The position numbers and the translations under genes are program-made. Shown here one piece after another: positions 52,413-63,048 of a DNA stretch of 64,000 nucleotides. Under the pieces are notes generated by a model. The model did not search any database and was not told the DNA's origin. It was given only the letters and a program-made list of their open reading frames with translations. Within the stretch, counting starts at the first letter, position 1, and each line of letters opens with the position of its first letter. This stretch comes from Albugo candida (lineage: Eukaryota > Oomycota > Peronosporomycetes > Albuginales). The stretch covers positions 1 to 64,000 of the forward strand of contig JBDOQK010000028.1 of NCBI GenBank assembly GCA_040437565.1, read 5' to 3'.

Positions 52413-55400
52413 CTCAAAGCCACTGTACGTTTATACTTTGCCCTGGAAGTAACTGGTCCACCATTGAGTCTTTTCAATATTTGATTCACAGACCTACGGT
52501 CATTCAAGTTGTTTCCCCAATCTGCATCACTGCAGGCAGATAGTTGGTTCGGAGTCTTATTGAAGGTGTAGTGTATTCCAAATGTAATACTTTGATTGCT
52601 ACCTTCCAATGCTTCGATTCAGGGTTAGATAAAAACATCCAATTTGACTTACAGGGAATGCCACATCTGGCCGTATGCTTATTGCAACATACAGCAACCG
52701 CCAATAAGTTGACGATACGGTGTGCGATTCATTAGTTCTTTTTCTTCTTGCGTCGTCGAACTGTCTTTGTTTGAGAGTCTAGTGCTTGGATCAAACGGAT
52801 TTTCTACAGCTCGAGTATGATTATACTTGAATAGTTCTGCAGTCGCTTCTAGACATTTCTTCTGTGTGATCGATATCACTCGCTTCTCGGGTTCTTAATT
52901 TATCTCCATACCTAAGAGGTGTTATACTGAAACCAGGTCTTTGAAATCGTTGCAAAATTTTAATTTTAATTTTTTTTACGATATCGATTGATTTAGCTGC
53001 TACGATCATATCATTCACGTAAAGACACAAGTCAATACATCCACCACCATGCTTCTACTTGTATACGCATCTATCAGCACCACATGCTTCAAACTCCAGT
53101 TTTTAGCAATGTACTGTAGATAANNNNNNNNNNNNNNNNNNNNNNNNNNNNNNNNNNNNNNNNNNNNNNNNNNNNNNNNNNNNNNNNNNNNNNNNNNNNN
53201 NNNNNNNNNNNNNNNNNNNNNNNGTCCCTTTGGGACTTCCAAGTAGACTTCTTGAATGGCTGCGTTCAAATACGCGTTGTCCACATCGATTTCTTTAATG
53301 ATGCATCCAATTGCACAGCAAGTTGATAGGAGTATCCTAATCGAGTTAATGCTCACCATAGCAGCGTATGCCTTAAAACAATCGACTACGTAATGTTGCA
53401 AAAATCCCAACGCAATCCGTCTAGCTTTGTAGCGCAGTGTTGGTCCCGTCTCCTTCTTGACCCAGAACCACTTAGTTCCAGTGGTCTTAATCCATGGTTT
53501 GCGTGTCATATTGACCACGTGTTGTTCCGCTTGTGCGCATCAAATTCGTTGTTGATGGCTTTAATCCACTGGTCTTTTTCATCTCCATTGGTCGCATCTT
53601 CATACGATCGTGGGATATTTTGTGTAACCATTGCGACTTCTACCATCAACGACGTATCGCTATCCAATCGAGATCTCTTGGATGCAGGTTCGTTAACATC
53701 TCTATCACTTGAGTGAACATTGTTATCGTACACGACGATACTTTCTTCGATATGGTTGTCAACATTATCAGCTTCGATCAATATGGGTGGGTGTTCAATT
53801 TGTGCAATATCGTCTCTCCCACTGATTTTGTCGGTAAAAAGGTGCCGGTTCTTTTGAAATGCGCCTTCTTGCTGGCAAAACTTACTTTGAATTTTTCGTG
53901 GCTGTTGCGTGAGTTGTTCTTACTGATTGGTGCGAGATTGATGACAGCCAATTCAGAGGTTCACACTGGCATCTTTGGTCCAATTTCTCTGATGTGTTTA
54001 TCCATCTCCACGTCATCGTCTTCGTGCTCCTCTTCCATTTTCACATCCCCAGTTCCGCTGTTGTGCCATCCACACTTTCAGTCATCGTCTGCATCACATT
54101 CTTATGGGTATACTGATGTATTAGTCACTGTAGAGTTTGACACGTTTTCCTCTTAGGTACTATCAACTTTGCGTCCATCGAGTGTAATCGTTCTGTTGGT
54201 CTTAGTAGTGTGTGTTTCCAGGCCAAAACTTTATAGCCTTTTGTATGTATGTTGGGCATATTCCAGTAACATAAATGAAAATTCTTCACGTCAAACTCCG
54301 TGCGCTTAGTATCGTAAAGATGAGAGTATCGCACCGATCCAAGCACACGTAGGCAATGTAATTGCGGCTTTATCTTGAAACACTTTTCGAATGGAGTCAT
54401 ATTCATGAATGTGCTTGTCATGCTTCGATTGATCAGGTGAACCGCGGTATTGATCGATTCAGCCCACCAAGTCTGTGCAACACCCTTGTAGCTCATCATG
54501 CATTTTTCCTTTTTCGTGATTCTCCTCTTCATTCGTTCAGCAACTCCGTTTTGCTGCGGGCTGCATTGTACTTCTTTCTGGTGAATGATTTGATTCACCC
54601 AGCAAAATTCTTCGAATACTCTTGTTCTAGTCTTCTCCGCCATTGTCCGTGCGTATGGATTTGACTTTCGTTCCACACTGTAGTTCCTTCTCTGCTTTGT
54701 ACTCGATGAACTTGGTAGTCGCTCACTTTTGGTTATTAAGAAGCATACGTCCACAAATGGGGACAAGTCGTCAATAAATGACAGCATAAAACGAGACCGA
54801 CCAGGATTTTTGGTTTTCATGGGTCCCATGACATCTGAGTGAAATAATTGTAATGGATTCATGGTCTTCGTCATCGAATCCTTGGGAAATCTCGCCACTG
54901 TCATCTTTCCTTGGAGACGTCCACTGCACAAATTGCCATCTTTGTCCCAAACTCTTGGCAAACCTTCAGCCGGCTTCTGTGTTTCATCGTAGATTGTGTA
55001 GTTCTGGAGGTACATTCTGGCATGCCATAGCCCCCACTTATCCTTAGCCTTCTTGTGTTCAGCCATCATGGCACGCTTATGTCCCACGTTGAGTGTGTAA
55101 GCTTTACCCTCACGCTTCGATGACACCAGCATATCATTGCCTCTGTAAATGTCGCCATTTATTTGCTCCTCACAGTATGTCGAGCCCATGCTGGGCCATC
55201 TTTGGAACTGGTAGTATCCGTCTATCCAGATTAGGTATGTGTAACACTCCTTCACGGTCAGCATTGAATCACTCTTGCAGCGAATATAACCTTTCCCTTC
55301 TCAATTGCTTCCATTTTGGCTCCGTCTACAATACGGAATTGGATTGGATCCTCCAACTCATGATATTGGGTGAAATCTTCCTTTGGTGGGGTCAAATGTG

Positions 55401-56299
55401 ACGAGGCTCCACTATCCAACAACCACGCTTGTTTACCACCATCATGAACTTTAAAATGCAATTGCATTCGCGTCCGTCACATTCTTTGTCTTGCACTCAT
55501 ATTGTTTGTGGCCTCCTTTGTCGTATCTATGACACGTTCCACGAAATTGCTTCTTCTTCTTTGTATCTTCATTTGTCGTTCTTTGTTGACGCATCGCCCG
55601 TCTTCTCCCTTGGCCATGGCATACGCGAAATGCACCCTCCGAGGTCTCTTTTTGTTGTTTCTCATCGTGCTCCTTCAGCAGCTTTTCTTTCACGTTCATC
55701 AGTGTTAGTCCATTTGAGTACTCTAGTATTGTTACCAGTAGCTCGTATTCAGCAGGCAAGCTTCCGAGCAAAATTGTCAGCGTTTTTTCTTCGTCCATCA
55801 CGTCTTCGAATGCTTCCATGCTTCAGGTGAGCTCGTCGAACGATCTATGTGGCTGACCATATTGCCTCCCTCTTCCATGCGAAACTCATGTAGTCTTCGA
55901 GTTAGAGCTATTCTGTTCTGGAGGTTGCGCTTGTTGTAGTATTTCACAAGAACTTCCTGGCTGTTGTCGCATGGCGAATCTTTTACTGATGCTCGACTTC
56001 GACTCGTTGTGCGATAATCGCAAAGGCTTTTAAATCCTTGACTCCCAGTCAGCACCTAAATCGTCCTCGGACTTCATTTCCATGATATGATTCAGCAGTC
56101 CTTTGCGCGCGAGGTCATCTTCATGTTGAATACCCAATGGAAGCAGTTGCCGTTCCCGAATAAGGCGTCCGGCTGTTTCATCTTCTTTCTGGTGCCACCA
56201 AACATCGTTGGGCTCATAGTTTGTTATTTTGTTGAAGGGAAAGTATATTATCAAGATTTTCAGTCACCTACGAGCCACTAATCGCAACACCACTTATGT

Positions 56300-56575
56300 A
56301 CCATACATCACAGTCGTCGCTTTCAAATATCGTAGATTCTTCTCATACAATACTTCAACTATAATGTACGCTATGATATTGTTCTCTTCAGCGCTTGAAG
56401 TTCTTGATCAGTGGCACTTTTCCAATCATTTGAATTTGCGGATCTCGTGATGTCGAAAGGACCCGACGCTTGGAATGGATAAAGCGTCTCTTGGTAAGCG
56501 GACCATAAGCTTCACATAATGCAGGTATCATTTACCAGGCCCTGCTCGAGCAGCATGTACAATTAACAGGTTAGA
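56300..56575. other. Between Copia and the right duplication block
   Basis: No gene. It includes LTR-like sequence at 56345-56365 and a stretch (56440-56560) resembling 2670-2780. Confidence 0.4.
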
Positions 56576-57040
56576 CGACAAGATAGAAAAGTTGGCAGAT
56601 TGATCGAGCGACATCCATAGCAGTTTTGGAGAAAGAGTACCCTCCACGTCGCCGCCGCATCAGCGTGAACTCTGTATGATGATTTTGAGGAAATAGATCA
56701 AGCAGCGTAAGCCAGCTCGCCCATAGACCGCAGATCATCGCCTGGGGTACAAAAAAAGACACCCACTTTTCATTTCCAAACTCCGCTCATTGGCTCGAAC
56801 TTCCTTCTCAATGTTTGATTATGTATCTAGAATTGCTCCGAAAGGCTCAAGTGCTAGAGTGGATAAAAGCATTTCAATAAATCAAACAATCAGCGATGTA
56901 ATCGGTGTAATTAGGTAAACCTGTGGGGACTGGAGCAAAGTGTATACAGCAGTTTCTGCACTCTGTACACAATCATAATTTCTTTGTCATTTGGTTGCCA
57001 CCGAGCTCTTTCGTGTGACTCAACTGGTTCCCCATTCTTG
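56576..57040 (-). pseudogene. ELMO gene, truncated and frameshifted copy
   Basis: Homologous to 44590-45055. The last three fifths of the gene are missing: similarity ends abruptly at 56576. In the first exon, a single base is missing near 57001 relative to the intact copy (ggtggcaacc against ggtaggcagcc), so the frame breaks after about 12 codons. A later segment (H-T-E-F-T-L-M-R-R-R-R-G-G-Y) is still readable. No product is expected. Confidence 0.85.
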
Positions 57041-57129
57041 CGAGCTTCAAAACGCACAAAAACAGAGTGCGAATTATATATTAAACCAATCATACTGCTG
57101 CTAAATTGGAAGAAACCAATCGGATTTCG

Positions 57130-57749
57130 AAACAGCACAAATACAGCCAATCAGCTGTATCTTTAGAATCGCAAATGTTCACGCAACTGAATAGAAATGA
57201 GATTTTTCTCCGCAAGCCGATCGCTCAAATGCGAGCCAAAAGCACTCGCTGGAGTATAAAATCCTCCTTTCGTGGCAGCTGGAGAGTCAGGATTCCATTT
57301 CTCTTGTGCCAAAAGCATCGCACACTCGGCAATGACGCGACTGGTGAATCCGTAGCCTGGATCGCCTTCACCATGGATACTTGCGCTTANNNNNNNNNNN
57401 NNNNNNNNNNNNNNNNNNNNNNNNNNNNNNNNNNNNNNNNNNNNNNNNNNNNNNNNNNNNNNNNNNNNNNNNNNNNNNNNNNNNNNNNNAAACAGCACAA
57501 ATACAGCCAATCAGCTGTATCTTTAGAATCGCAAATGTTCACGCAACTGAATAGAAATGAGATTTTTCTCCGCAAGCCGATCGCTCAAATGCGAGCCAAA
57601 AGCACTCGCTGGAGTATAAAATCCTCCTTTCGTGGCAGCTGGAGAGTCAGGATTCCATTTCTCTTGTGCCAAAAGCATCGCACACTCGGCAATGACGCGA
57701 CTGGTGAATCCGTAGCCTGGATCGCCTTCACCATGGATACTTGCGCTTA
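57130..57749. repeat. Assembly overlap around N gap 57390-57489
   Basis: 57130-57389 equals 57490-57749 (260 bp) on either side of the 100-N gap. The left copy is the C-terminal part of SCCPDH repeated; only the right one belongs to the gene model. Confidence 0.9.
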
Positions 57750-58800
57750 CGGCAAGCTGACCATCTTCCTTATAGCCCAATGCAGAGGCTACAAAAAATC
57801 CATTTTGAATGGTGGTATCGGATGCTTCTTGGCTGGGTGCCGGTGCGAATCGCTTCAGAATGGCCCGCGTCCACCGGAAATAAAGCATGATTCCTAGCAA
57901 GTACAACGCAATGGTCAATGCGAGCTCAAAAAAGAATCCATCCAGTGCAAATCGTTCATCAAATACGAATCGGTCACCATAACGATTGTTTAGCAAATAG
58001 TTGCTGAGATGAACGACAGCGGAATCAAGCGTCCCTCCAACACTCAGTGCTGTCCAGCTCTCGATATCCTTATCATATGACATTAGCAAACGCGATTGGT
58101 TCCTCTTGACGAGTCCATTGGCCTCTTTGGCTTGCATCACATCATTACCAGCCAGCATGAATGGATTCCGCATTCTTTTAAGCTCTTCCGATGTGCTTGT
58201 GTCCATGAGCGCAAACATACTCGCACAGGTTCCACCACTCAGCATTCCACGAAGACCCGTTATGTTATAAGATACTTTGGATGTTTTGGAATGAAACTTT
58301 TTCTCAATCGCATTTGCAATCATAAACGTTGCAATATCCGCCGGAATGGATTCGTACCCGCAAAACGGTACAATACGGGCTCCTGTTTTAGCAGCCACGG
58401 TAGAAAATCGTTCCATCATTTTCTTTACCCAAACCAATTCTCCTGTCAAGTCGCAGTAGTGTACCCCGTTTTCGGCACACAATTGAAGGAGAAGCGTTCC
58501 ATACAAAGTGTAAGGTCCCACCACAGTGAGCACTACTTTGGTCGATTTCACCATTTTGAGCAAAGAATCCTTATCATGAGAGTCTGCGACTATGATATTT
58601 ACTTGATCAAAAGCTTTCGACTCCACATTCGATAATTTCTTCTGTAGATTTTGTAAAAGAGACCGCAGCTTCTCCTCACTGCGTCCTGCCAGCGCCCATT
58701 TCATTGAGGAAGCATTATCTGATAGTAGGTAACGGGTTACTAGCGCGCCTGTAAGCCCGCTCGCACCAAATACAACAAAGTCGAATGCTTTCGAAGTCAT
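57523..58800 (-). CDS. Saccharopine dehydrogenase-like oxidoreductase (SCCPDH-like), intact copy
   Basis: 425 residues, one exon, length normal for the family. It opens F-D-F-V-V-F-G-A-S-G-L-T-G, the Rossmann nucleotide-binding motif, then A-L-A-G-R-S near 38, T-V-V-G-P-Y near 92, Y-C-D-L-T-G-E near 115 and G-Y-E-S-I-P-A-D near 148. A hydrophobic segment near 304-322 (F-E-L-A-L-T-I-A-L-Y-L-L-G) could be a membrane or lipid-droplet anchor. Despite the name, these enzymes have no proven saccharopine activity; they are associated with lipid droplets and mitochondria in other eukaryotes. The stop lies at 57523. Convergent ORFs on the other strand are shadows. The decayed paralogue is at 45319-46330. 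Confidence 0.88.
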   Translation of the reverse strand: MTSKAFDFVVFGASGLTGALVTRYLLSDNASSMKWALAGRSEEKLRSLLQNLQKKLSNVESKAFDQVNIIVADSHDKDSLLKMVKSTKVVLTVVGPYTLYGTLLLQLCAENGVHYCDLTGELVWVKKMMERFSTVAAKTGARIVPFCGYESIPADIATFMIANAIEKKFHSKTSKVSYNITGLRGMLSGGTCASMFALMDTSTSEELKRMRNPFMLAGNDVMQAKEANGLVKRNQSRLLMSYDKDIESWTALSVGGTLDSAVVHLSNYLLNNRYGDRFVFDERFALDGFFFELALTIALYLLGIMLYFRWTRAILKRFAPAPSQEASDTTIQNGFFVASALGYKEDGQLAVSASIHGEGDPGYGFTSRVIAECAMLLAQEKWNPDSPAATKGGFYTPASAFGSHLSDRLAEKNLISIQLREHLRF

Positions 58801-59032
58801 ATTGCGCGATCTTTCCAGAATGAAACGTAGTGCAAAAGTTTGCCGAACTTATTGGAGCATAAAATCATTATGTTCGTTCTACCTAGATTATATACAACTA
58901 GGCTTTGCCTAAACTCGCTCATTNNNNNNNNNNNNNNNNNNNNNNNNNNNNNNNNNNNNNNNNNNNNNNNNNNNNNNNNNNNNNNNNNNNNNNNNNNNNN
59001 NNNNNNNNNNNNNNNNNNNNNNNAGGCTTTGC

Positions 59033-59971
59033 CTAAACTCGCTCATTTACCCGGATCGGATGGTGCATTTCTACACAAAGCTGGTACACTCCAGCGCCAA
59101 AGGCGCCACCGATTATTGGGCCAAAAATGGGCACCAAAAAGTAATAATTTTGCAATGTGAATGTCTTGAATCCCCATCCACCAATTGCGGACAGGAACCT
59201 TGGACCCAAATCTCGCGCTGGATTAATCGCATACCCGGTATTCATTCCAAAAGACATTCCAATAGCGAGAACAAGCAGCGCAGTGGCGGCTGGAGCGGTG
59301 TATGGACTTGCGGGTTTGTTATGTTGATCCCCGATTGCAAAAATTCCACCCAAGAGAAGTGCTGTTCCAAAGGCCTCGCATAAAAATGCGCTTGCATTCG
59401 AGACTGCGGCGTTCGGGTAGGTCGCAAACACTCCTTGTGTAGTCTCTCGTTCAGGGTCGACGGAATTGAAAACAGGATAATAGATTGCAAGAACCATCGC
59501 AGCTCCACAAAACGCACCTAATAGCTGTGCTAGAATGTAGTAAGGAACTTTTCGCCATGAAAAACGTCGAAATAGAGCCAATGTCGTGGTTACTGCTGGA
59601 TTAAGATGTGCGCCACTGACACCGCCGGAGCAATGAATCCCAAAAAGAACGCCCAGACCCCAACCCATATTGATACTCAAGTACGTACCGCTATTTTGCT
59701 GTGATAAAACTACTTGCGCAACGACACCGTCACCAAAACAGAGAAGAACAAATGTTCCCAGGAACTCTGCCAAACATTCTCGTAACAGCTGGTTCTTAGT
59801 TGCGTACTCACTTAGTATTCCCATCATCGCAGCTTCCGGTTCGTAATCAAGATTTGAGTATCCCCTGTCTTTAGCTCCACCCATCGTTACTCTTTCCACG
59901 GAAGCGGGTTGCCGCATGTCATCACCATCAGCATCGGCATCCATGATCACAGAGAAATCGTGATGCGCCAT
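59033..59971 (-). CDS. Aquaglyceroporin, copy B (canonical filter)
   Basis: 312 residues, one exon, six membrane segments. First loop S-G-A-H-L-N-P-A-V-T, second loop Y-A-I-N-P-A-R-D-L-G-P-R. The Arg and the following Asp are the ar/R filter and the glycerol-facilitator signature, so this is the conventional copy. The N-terminal about 60 residues are acidic and unlike usual aquaporins, with M-A-H-H-D-F-S at the start. Paralogue of 46358-47317. The 24 bp at its 3' end recur across the N gap 58924-59023 (assembly overlap). Confidence 0.92.
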   Translation of the reverse strand: MAHHDFSVIMDADADGDDMRQPASVERVTMGGAKDRGYSNLDYEPEAAMMGILSEYATKNQLLRECLAEFLGTFVLLCFGDGVVAQVVLSQQNSGTYLSINMGWGLGVLFGIHCSGGVSGAHLNPAVTTTLALFRRFSWRKVPYYILAQLLGAFCGAAMVLAIYYPVFNSVDPERETTQGVFATYPNAAVSNASAFLCEAFGTALLLGGIFAIGDQHNKPASPYTAPAATALLVLAIGMSFGMNTGYAINPARDLGPRFLSAIGGWGFKTFTLQNYYFLVPIFGPIIGGAFGAGVYQLCVEMHHPIRVNERV

Positions 59972-60449
59972 TTGAATGAAAATACAGAGTCAAAGAGTTT
60001 AGATCTAGAGACTCGAAAGTGTGGGAACCGAGTCAAAATTCAAAAGACTGAGACTTGATTGAGGTTGTCGTGAAAGTATCTGATCGGCGCGACCCAGAAA
60101 GGGAATTGATAAATGAGCAATAATGTGAGAGATTTGGTTGTATAAAACATGAAAGTCGTGCAAAATAGGTATCCACGTTTTTGCCGGATGGTATGCTGAA
60201 AGAACCAAAAAGTCAACAGGTTGCTGACAGACGAAAAGACGGTAAAGTGTGCCATGGCGTAGAGAAGCAACCTTAGGTCACTGGTACACTAGCTGAATCA
60301 TCTTCGCTCTACTTTATCCTTAATTCAATGACTAATCGAATTACACAATGTGCATCTTGCCGAACACCACCGAAACGTCACCTGTCTCTTTCCCTTTACA
60401 TCAGAAAGACACATTCTGACTGCCGACCCATTACCCAAAGGGCACACAC

Positions 60450-60739
60450 ACCAACTTATGTGTACTTTCCCAAGAAGAAGTCCTATTTCGATCCGATACC
60501 CTAAACCTGAAACCGAAATGTTGACACCCAATGATGTCCCTTACGAAACATCTTGTTCAAGTTACAAACAAAAGCTGTAATGCTTTACATTCTCGGGCAT
60601 CAGCTAATTCAGTGTTTAAGGCTGTGAATCCTTTACATAGCTTTCGGAATTCGTGGGGTTTTCACGCGTTAGTGCCCAAACAGTCATAGAGATCAAACGT
60701 GTGAAATGGAGTGTATTGCCTGCCAAATTTAATGTAATT
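60450..60739. other. Intergenic
   Basis: Between the right duplication block and the CH protein stop. No coding feature seen. Confidence 0.5.
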
Positions 60740-62305
60740 TTAAGTGTCAAGTTGCGCTTGCAATGCATCACGAGCGGCAAAAGCAATTCTAGCAGCATGT
60801 CGAGCTGCTTCTTCATTATCCTTGCTAATCTGCGCATCCTTAAATGCGGATTCCAACAGTCTTGAAAGCTTTTGTATTTCCGCAGCCTGATGTGTTGTGC
60901 ATGCTCTCAATCGTTCTACTTCCTTTTTTTCTTCATCTAGCTGTGCCTGGAATGTCACTTTCTCCTTCAAATGAAGTTTCCGAGCAGTGATGAGTTTCTG
61001 TGTCAGCTCTTCGATAATCCTCCGGCTCTCTCGTAACTTTTCCGTTCTCTCGTGAATGTTTGCCTTCTCTTCATCCTGAATAGCCTTCTCTTCGTGATCT
61101 GAGAAGAGGTTCGGATCGCGCGAAGAAGTGACTATTGTCGATGGAGAATAAGGTAACGGCATCATCGCTGGAGAGGTGCAATATTGTCCTGAATCGTAAT
61201 ATGAACGTGACTCGTCTTCCAGTGCATCTTCGTCGTAATCGGTGTTTATAAAGCCGAGAGATAGATTTACGCTTTTTCGAATCGATAATGGTTCCTCTGC
61301 GTCGATTTGATTGGATACATCCATTTCGTCCGAATCAGGAGGCAATATGTTATTTCCCTCATCTTCTTCGGTGTCAATCTCTGTATCAGTTTCATTATTG
61401 AGTAGATTGCCACGCATACAATGTTCAGGTGGAATTTTTGCACGCATCGGTACATCTTTGAGAAATGCAGACAATTTTGTCGAGTGAAGATCATTCTTTT
61501 TCGAGACGCTATCTTCTTCTTTGTTTTTGATGCGCTCTGCTCCTCTATACGCGTTCTTGATTCGCTCGTGTTTTTCAGCGATGTGCTCTGCTTTCTCGAC
61601 CGGTTTGGTGTTTGGCCCTACCTTTTCAGCCGGTCTCTTCATGCGCTCGCGATGGTTGGATCTAGCCACTTTGTCGGTGAACCGATTCAAGAATTCGTCG
61701 AGTTTGTGAGAGCGTTTAGATTCTTGTGGTTTACAAGGTGCCTCAATCGATTTGCGGTTTACTCGCCGTGGGAAACTAGGAACGGTTTGTTGTTTTGTAT
61801 CTGAAGTGAAGCGCTCGCGTAGTGCATTTAAACACATACATACGCTTGTTTCGTTTTTATCGTGAACGAGTTCCAAACTCGTGAATGTATACCGTTCTTC
61901 TAGTTCGACAACCTCTCGACACCAACGTAAAAATAATTGTACACGTTCCATACTGTGAAATGGTGTGACTTGATGTAAGCTGCGATTCACATTTGCTTTG
62001 AATATACTTCTGACAACTCGGTCTTTTTTCTGCAATGAATTTTGTGTGTTTTGTAAAACGTATGCAAGAGTGTATAGTAAACGTCCATCAAGGAGTAGCT
62101 CGCAGAACAAAGTAGATTGCTCTTTCACGTCTTGTATACTTTGCTCAAGTTTATTCCACTGCGTCGAAGTAATGACTCCACTCGGAAGTGCGGTATTCGC
62201 TTGACGCACGCAGTCATAAAACCATGTTCGTAATATTACCTTGAGATCTGGAGAAAAAAGCTTAGACTCGCTCGATCGGCGTGTTAGTTTGATTCCTAAG
62301 AACAT
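60740..62305 (-). CDS. CH-domain and coiled-coil protein
   Basis: 521 residues, one exon. Residues 20-170 resemble a calponin-homology-like fold: F-C-E-L-L-L-D-G-R-L-L-Y-T-L near 70, N-V-N-R-S-L-H-Q-V and M-E-R-V-Q-L-F-L-R-W-C near 105-130, then T-S-L-E-L-V-H-D-K-N-E near 142-152, followed by a helix. The middle is disordered, with basic then acidic runs. The last about 110 residues (from D-H-E-E-K-A-I-Q-D near 415) form a long coiled coil: R-E-S-R-R-I-I-E-E-L-T-Q-K and A-Q-L-D-E-E-K-K-E. A CH fold with coiled coil suggests a cytoskeletal (actin or microtubule) linker. Exact family unknown; a flagellar role is possible but unproven. Confidence 0.75.
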   Translation of the reverse strand: MFLGIKLTRRSSESKLFSPDLKVILRTWFYDCVRQANTALPSGVITSTQWNKLEQSIQDVKEQSTLFCELLLDGRLLYTLAYVLQNTQNSLQKKDRVVRSIFKANVNRSLHQVTPFHSMERVQLFLRWCREVVELEERYTFTSLELVHDKNETSVCMCLNALRERFTSDTKQQTVPSFPRRVNRKSIEAPCKPQESKRSHKLDEFLNRFTDKVARSNHRERMKRPAEKVGPNTKPVEKAEHIAEKHERIKNAYRGAERIKNKEEDSVSKKNDLHSTKLSAFLKDVPMRAKIPPEHCMRGNLLNNETDTEIDTEEDEGNNILPPDSDEMDVSNQIDAEEPLSIRKSVNLSLGFINTDYDEDALEDESRSYYDSGQYCTSPAMMPLPYSPSTIVTSSRDPNLFSDHEEKAIQDEEKANIHERTEKLRESRRIIEELTQKLITARKLHLKEKVTFQAQLDEEKKEVERLRACTTHQAAEIQKLSRLLESAFKDAQISKDNEEAARHAARIAFAARDALQAQLDT

Positions 62306-62628
62306 GGTCTAATTCTGTTTGTCCGCGGCAAGAAGACCACCACAAAACAGACTGATCGTTTCGCGGATTGCTATATCGTAAGTTATTTCATGGTATCGTT
62401 CCGAATTCTTGCGGGAATCTATATAAAAATCAAGCAGAACGAGGGTAGGGATACGAATTCCCCCTGTCCAGTCAGATTGTAATGTTGTGCCGAACCGGCA
62501 GTTGACAGCTCCATGCCATTGGATCAATAAAACTGTGTTAATGATTCAAACAAACTGTGCTAATGGTGTGTGGATGTTGCACGAGTGTTCAGATTGTCGT
62601 GAGTGTTGTTCAAATGTAAGGTGACCCG

Positions 62629-63011
62629 ATGACGCAGTCGACGCTACTCGCCTTCTTCAAGACGAAAAACCCTCTCCGAAACGATACAAGGCTCTTACTT
62701 CAATATCAAGTTCAACTTGGATTCGTCCGCTTTCGGACATTTGTTCTCATTTTGTAATACTACGGCTAAGACTGCAAATGGAGACAATGGATATTGTGGA
62801 TTACGAAAATGTCAAGAGCAAACGCTTTCTTCGCTTGGATAACACCAGTGACTTAATGGTTTCAATGTATGAAAAGTTTCGCATGTCTGGCGAGAAACCA
62901 GCCCGTTGTATACTTATAAACTATACAGCGGCAGAAGAGGACGACTTGTGTTCCGACACAACAGAGTATTTGTATACGGAATCACTGAAAAAGTATATAA
63001 ATCATTCATAA
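62629..63011 (+). pseudogene. Possible PIP-box protein with a one-base frameshift
   Basis: The ATG at 62629 opens MTQSTLLAFFK; Q-S-T-L-L-A-F-F is a textbook PCNA-interacting (PIP) box. That frame stops at about 62756, but the next frame is open from about 62650 to 63011 through the rest (P-S-P-K-R-Y-K ... Y-I-N-H-S). The two frames would join if the AAAAA run near 62680 had one more A, giving about 127 residues. This may be a sequencing error, a real frameshift or coincidence. The remainder is not recognised. Confidence 0.4.
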
Positions 63012-63048
63012 AATATGTATCATTCCAAACGTATATTTCCAACGCAGT

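Larger units (their letters stand above)
50352..56300 (-). mobile_element. Degenerate Ty1/Copia retrotransposon
   Basis: Read on the minus strand from 56250, the order is Gag (56055-55451) with a degraded knuckle C-H-R-Y-D-K-G-G-H-K-Q-Y-E-C, protease (W-L-L-D-S-G-A-S-S-H-L near 55410), integrase (55264-54125: F-H-S-D-V-M-G-P, C-S-P-Q-Q-N-G-V-A-E-R), reverse transcriptase (53781-52821: K-A-R-R-I-A-L-G-F, I-D-V-D-N-A-Y-L-N-A; the catalytic site reads Y-V-N-D-M) and RNase H, ending in the right arm of the inverted repeat. Frameshifts and stops occur throughout; a 100-N gap lies at 53124-53223. RNase H is interrupted by the nested element at 50754-52412. Confidence 0.85.
56576..60450 (-). repeat. 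Segmental duplication, right block
   Basis: Matches 44590-48245 in the same order: ELMO part, SCCPDH-like gene, aquaporin and promoter region. It is separated from the left block by about 8 kb of Copia sequence. The SCCPDH and aquaporin genes are intact here. Confidence 0.85.

Noticed and set aside
57106-57897. 263-codon plus-strand ORF
   Set aside because: Antisense of SCCPDH and crosses the N gap by chance.
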